DNA from: Campylobacterota bacterium
Lineage (GTDB): Bacteria > Campylobacterota > Campylobacteria > Campylobacterales > Sulfurospirillaceae
DNA: 18,834 bases
Reading direction: 5' to 3'
NCBI GenBank assembly: GCA_009930355.1
Contig: RZYK01000019.1
Coordinates: 1-18,834 of the forward strand
Every line of letters begins with the position of its first letter. Position 1 is the first letter of the stretch. Both the position numbers and the translations under genes were made by a program. Under the pieces are notes generated by a model. That model was not told where the DNA came from. It saw nothing but the letters and a program-made list of their open reading frames with translations, and did not search any database. This document shows positions 15,873 through 18,834 of this stretch, one piece after another.

Positions 15873-17681
15873 CTAAATATGAAAGTGTTTTAAAAATGCA
15901 GGATTCTTCTCAATCAACCCACGCTGAAGGAGAGTTTGGATAACTTCTTGGTCACAATCGGTATCTTTAGGCCACTCCCTCGTGTACCCATCTAAGCTAT
16001 TTTTAGTGGTTGCATCCACGCCAATAAAAGCATCATCCACAAAAACATCACGCAGTGCATCAATGTTATTGACCACGCGCCAAACCAGCATGTAGCTATT
16101 GTCCACATCATTGCCAGAGGCATCTACTATAAAGACTAATTTCATATGCTCACGTAAAGGCTTCAACGTCTCATAGACCGCTTTACCTGCCCTCTTCTTT
16201 TCAAGGCTAATGACGGTAATGGGTGTTTTAGTATGGGTTTTATACTGTTTAAGCGCACATACTTCAGGCACAAGTACTTTGACCTTTTCTAAAAGGGCTT
16301 CATCGCTTAAAAGCACTTTTGAAGGCTCATTCACCACCTCACCTGTACAATCCACACCTAGTTTTCCACCAAAAAGTGCATTGGGAGAAGCATGGTCAAG
16401 CGCATCACACACACCCTCACTAATAAGAAGCGTTTTACTACTGAGCCTATTAAGGATATAATCGCTTACGTTCTCATAATCACCCAAATCAGGTGCGTTT
16501 TCATCGACAAAAATCGCATGTTTCACAAAACTCATCTGCCCCACTCCCCAAAAGGCATGCATAAACTGCTTGGCATGTCCAGGGTAAAGCACATGCATCT
16601 TTGCTAAAATCAGGTTATGAAAGACGCCATTTTCAGGCATATTATAATCCATCAAATCGGGCGCTGTGGTTTTTAAGAGTGGTAAGAAAATACGCTCTGT
16701 CGCCCAGCCCATGTATTTATCCTCCAAAGGAGGTTTGCCCACAACAGTGGCTTGATAGACGGGTTTTTCTTTACATGTAATGCACGTCACATCCATCACA
16801 GGGTATGGCTCTTTCAGCGTGTAATAACCTGTATGGTCACCAAAAGGTCCTTCAATTTCCATTTTTTCAGGATCAACCCACCCCTCAATTACAATATCCA
16901 CGTCCTCAGGCACATAAATCGGATTGGTCAGGGACTTCACCAACCTTGCATTTTTATCTTTAATAAACCCATAGAGTAAAAGTTCAAACATACCAATAGG
17001 CATCGGCGCTTGTCCACACCAAATATAAAGCGGGTCACCACCAATACCAATACTCACAGGCATTTTTTGCCCTGCTTTTTTATACTCGTGGAAAAAATGA
17101 GCACTGTCTTTGTGAATCTGCCAGTGCATGCCTAAACGGTTTTTATCGTACACTTGCAAGCGGTACATACCTAGATTTTGTTTTGTGCCGTCTAAGCTTT
17201 GCGTATAGACTTGCCCCATCGTAATGAAAGGTCCACCATCTTCACTCCATGTGGTAAGGATAGGAAAATCATAAAGGTTGGGTGCATCATACACTTTTGT
17301 TTGGCAAACACCCTTGCCTTTCAGTCGTTTTGGAAGCGCATTTTTAAGATTAAACAGTGTGCCAAGCATGCCCATTTTATCCATAAACGATGTCGGTGGC
17401 TTCATATGCATTAAGGCTTCTATCTGTTTAGCAACAACATTAGGATTTTTACCAAAAATAAGCTCTGTGGCTTTGGTGGAGCCAAAAACATTCATCAGCA
17501 CAGGCATATCAAAGCTTTTGCCCAGTCTTTTGCTCACAGGGTTGGTAAATAAAAGTGCCTTTGAGTCCTCTTTTTTAACCTCGGCATACGCCAAATGAGG
17601 AATTTCTAAGTCAATATCCAACTCTTCATCAATAACACGTAAAAGATTGTTTTCACGTAAAAGCTCTATGATTCGTTGCAT
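15873..17681 (-). CDS. ubiD: UbiD-family decarboxylase, probably menaquinone biosynthesis (futalosine route, MqnL-like)
   Basis: A 602-residue cytoplasmic prenylated-FMN-dependent decarboxylase. The family's catalytic residues are visible: Arg174 in N-L-G-M-Y-R-L-Q, and Glu277 and Asp282 in E-I-E-G-P-F-G-D-H-T-G-Y-Y. The length of about 600 is greater than E. coli UbiD (about 500) and fits the menaquinone decarboxylase branch found in bacteria that use the futalosine pathway, as campylobacterota do; there it removes the ring carboxylate after prenylation. ATG 17681 has AAGGG 5 nt upstream, overlapping the end region of hemC, only 9 nt away, so hemC and this gene share a transcript. The substrate assignment is by family, not by sequence proof; a UbiX/MqnM partner is not in the window. 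Confidence 0.92.
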   Translation of the reverse strand: MQRIIELLRENNLLRVIDEELDIDLEIPHLAYAEVKKEDSKALLFTNPVSKRLGKSFDMPVLMNVFGSTKATELIFGKNPNVVAKQIEALMHMKPPTSFMDKMGMLGTLFNLKNALPKRLKGKGVCQTKVYDAPNLYDFPILTTWSEDGGPFITMGQVYTQSLDGTKQNLGMYRLQVYDKNRLGMHWQIHKDSAHFFHEYKKAGQKMPVSIGIGGDPLYIWCGQAPMPIGMFELLLYGFIKDKNARLVKSLTNPIYVPEDVDIVIEGWVDPEKMEIEGPFGDHTGYYTLKEPYPVMDVTCITCKEKPVYQATVVGKPPLEDKYMGWATERIFLPLLKTTAPDLMDYNMPENGVFHNLILAKMHVLYPGHAKQFMHAFWGVGQMSFVKHAIFVDENAPDLGDYENVSDYILNRLSSKTLLISEGVCDALDHASPNALFGGKLGVDCTGEVVNEPSKVLLSDEALLEKVKVLVPEVCALKQYKTHTKTPITVISLEKKRAGKAVYETLKPLREHMKLVFIVDASGNDVDNSYMLVWRVVNNIDALRDVFVDDAFIGVDATTKNSLDGYTREWPKDTDCDQEVIQTLLQRGLIEKNPAFLKHFHI

Positions 17682-17690
17682 TTTTGCCCT

Positions 17691-18635
17691 TTAAAAAATT
17701 TCACTCAGTGCTATCTTCTCTGCACGCTCAAGCAACTCTTTTGCCCCTTTATCAATCACCTTTTGCGCTAAAGCTTTCCCCAGTGTTTGAAAATCCCCTC
17801 GTGTACCGCTCATCGCTTCGCTTATCATTTCTGAACCATCAGGAAGCCCAATAATCGCCTTTACATGTAAAAAGTCACCAAAAACTTGAGCATTCACACC
17901 AATGGGCACTTGACACCCACCCTCTAAAACCGTCACAAAGTCACGCTCGACCATGGTTTCGACAATGGCATCCGCATCATTGAGCACAGAAACTAAACGC
18001 TCTACTTCAGGGTCATCCACGATTTCAATACCCAAGGCTGCTTGACCTGATGCGGGAATAATCTCTTCTTTGGAAATCGGACTAAAATGCCTTACTTCAC
18101 TCGCAAGTCCTAAACGATTAATCCCCGCTGTTGCTAAAATAATAGCATCAAACTCACCCTCTTTGAGCTTTCGAATACGTGTATTGACATTGCCACGAAG
18201 ATTTTTAATCACAAAATCTGGGCGAAGTTTTAAAAGTTGCATACGTCGTCTAAGACTGGTGGTTCCTACCACCGCACCCTCAGGCAAATCCTCTAAGCAT
18301 CCATACTTTTCAGAGAGCATCGCATCTCTCACATCTTCTCGTTTGGTAATGACACCTAGCTTTAAACCTTCAGGGAACTCCATAGGCACATCTTTAAGAC
18401 TGTGTACCGCAATGTGTGCTTCCCCTCTTAACATCGCCTCTTCAAGCTCTTTGGTGAAGAGCCCTTTTCCCCCGATTTTTGCTAAAGGTGTATCTAAAAT
18501 TTTATCGCCTTTGGTCATCATAATGGAAAGTTCCACTTCCAAACCAGGATGGGCTTTTTCAAGTTCTGCTTTCACAAATTCAGATTGCCAAAGTGCGAGT
18601 TTACTTCCACGTGTTGCAATAATTAGTTTTTTCAT
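17691..18635 (-). CDS. hemC: Porphobilinogen deaminase (hydroxymethylbilane synthase)
   Basis: Polymerises four porphobilinogen units to hydroxymethylbilane in haem and sirohaem synthesis, in the cytoplasm. The 314 residues are standard. Visible marks: the N-terminal A-T-R-G-S-K-L-A-L-W-Q, the active-site stretch H-S-L-K-D-V-P, the Arg-rich T-S-L-R-R-R, N-L-R-G-N-V-N-T-R, and Cys241 in L-E-G-G-C-Q-V-P, which carries the dipyrromethane cofactor. ATG 18635 was chosen because the family begins here (M-K-K-L-I-I-A-T-R-G-S) and AAAGAG lies just upstream; the frame stays open to an ATG at 18698, but that part overlaps the preceding gene and is not haemC-like. The previous gene ends 10 nt upstream and ubiD begins 9 nt downstream. 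Confidence 0.97.
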   Translation of the reverse strand: MKKLIIATRGSKLALWQSEFVKAELEKAHPGLEVELSIMMTKGDKILDTPLAKIGGKGLFTKELEEAMLRGEAHIAVHSLKDVPMEFPEGLKLGVITKREDVRDAMLSEKYGCLEDLPEGAVVGTTSLRRRMQLLKLRPDFVIKNLRGNVNTRIRKLKEGEFDAIILATAGINRLGLASEVRHFSPISKEEIIPASGQAALGIEIVDDPEVERLVSVLNDADAIVETMVERDFVTVLEGGCQVPIGVNAQVFGDFLHVKAIIGLPDGSEMISEAMSGTRGDFQTLGKALAQKVIDKGAKELLERAEKIALSEIF

Positions 18636-18645
18636 TTTTTTCTCT

Positions 18646-18834
18646 TTAATGTGATGTAAATAGAGTATTTTTAATACTTTGACCACTTTTAAGGTCAATA
18701 AAGTCTTTACTTAAAATAACACCATTTGTAAAAATAATATCATTCATACTGATTTTTTTGTTTTCTTGTTTGAGTAAAATAACATCCACACGAATCGCAT
18801 AAGCTTTCCATGTTTTTGTTTCGGGTAAATCTTC
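18646..18834 (-). CDS. C-terminal 62 codons of an upstream gene (partial)
   Basis: The frame is open from the right edge of the window to TAA at 18646-18648. The visible tail begins E-D-L-P-E-T-K-T-W and ends K-N-T-L-F-T-S-H; it is mixed strand/helix with no membrane segment. I do not recognise it. It ends 10 nt before hemC and so heads or continues the same operon. From memory, in Campylobacter jejuni hemC follows proS and a small membrane protein gene; this tail could be the counterpart of the latter, but that is a guess. Confidence 0.7.
   Translation of the reverse strand, partial: EDLPETKTWKAYAIRVDVILLKQENKKISMNDIIFTNGVILSKDFIDLKSGQSIKNTLFTSH

Noticed and set aside
18070..18654. 194-codon plus-strand ORF antisense to hemC
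   Set aside because: Ser/Leu-rich low-information translation directly opposite a well-conserved gene, with no ribosome site recognised.
18636..18698. N-terminal extension of hemC to an ATG at 18698
   Set aside because: The added residues are unlike hemC and overlap the end of the preceding gene in another frame; ATG 18635 has its own ribosome site and the family's usual beginning.

Overview
The window looks like chromosomal DNA of a campylobacterotal (epsilonproteobacterial) bacterium, Sulfurospirillum-like. That is inferred from the AT-rich sequence, a histidine kinase with an H-Q-W-R-Q-P H-box, a three-domain desulforubrerythrin of the Campylobacter jejuni Rrc type, and a tight unknown gene-hemC-ubiD run like the one I recall from Campylobacter. 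The genus cannot be fixed from the sequence alone.

Left part (1-13600) is a surface-adhesin region. A two-partner secretion pair lies on the minus strand: the outer-membrane transporter TpsB (2895-4529), then its FhaB/CdiA-class exoprotein TpsA (starts 2862, open to base 1, C-terminus outside the window). Next is a type Va autotransporter, AT1 (4714-8097), with a tandem-repeat passenger. Its conserved extended signal peptide start sits upstream in another reading frame, so the gene as written appears frameshifted. A response regulator/histidine kinase pair on the plus strand (8360-10721) is enclosed between AT1 and a second, pertactin-like autotransporter, AT2 (10853-13600). The kinase pair is visibly more AT-rich than its neighbours. 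A reasonable but unproven reading is a dedicated two-component system controlling the type V secreted proteins around it.

Right part (13833-18834) looks like core genome, all on the minus strand: a small membrane-anchored protein of unknown function, the desulforubrerythrin (peroxide defence), an unrecognised helical protein with an HTH-like start and a dyad over its probable promoter, a UbiD-family menaquinone decarboxylase, hemC, and the last 62 codons of another gene. The final three are spaced 9-10 nt apart and are probably one operon.

Points most worth a second look: the out-of-frame extended signal peptide of AT1; six copies of the palindrome TTACATGTAA scattered over unrelated genes; the 480-bp higher-order repeat in AT1; and the CdiA/FhaB-type exoprotein, whose possible toxin and immunity partner would lie just left of base 1. 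I see no tRNA, rRNA, CRISPR array or insertion sequence. No gene-free stretch exceeds 300 bases; the largest are 8126-8359 and 13601-13832, both described below.
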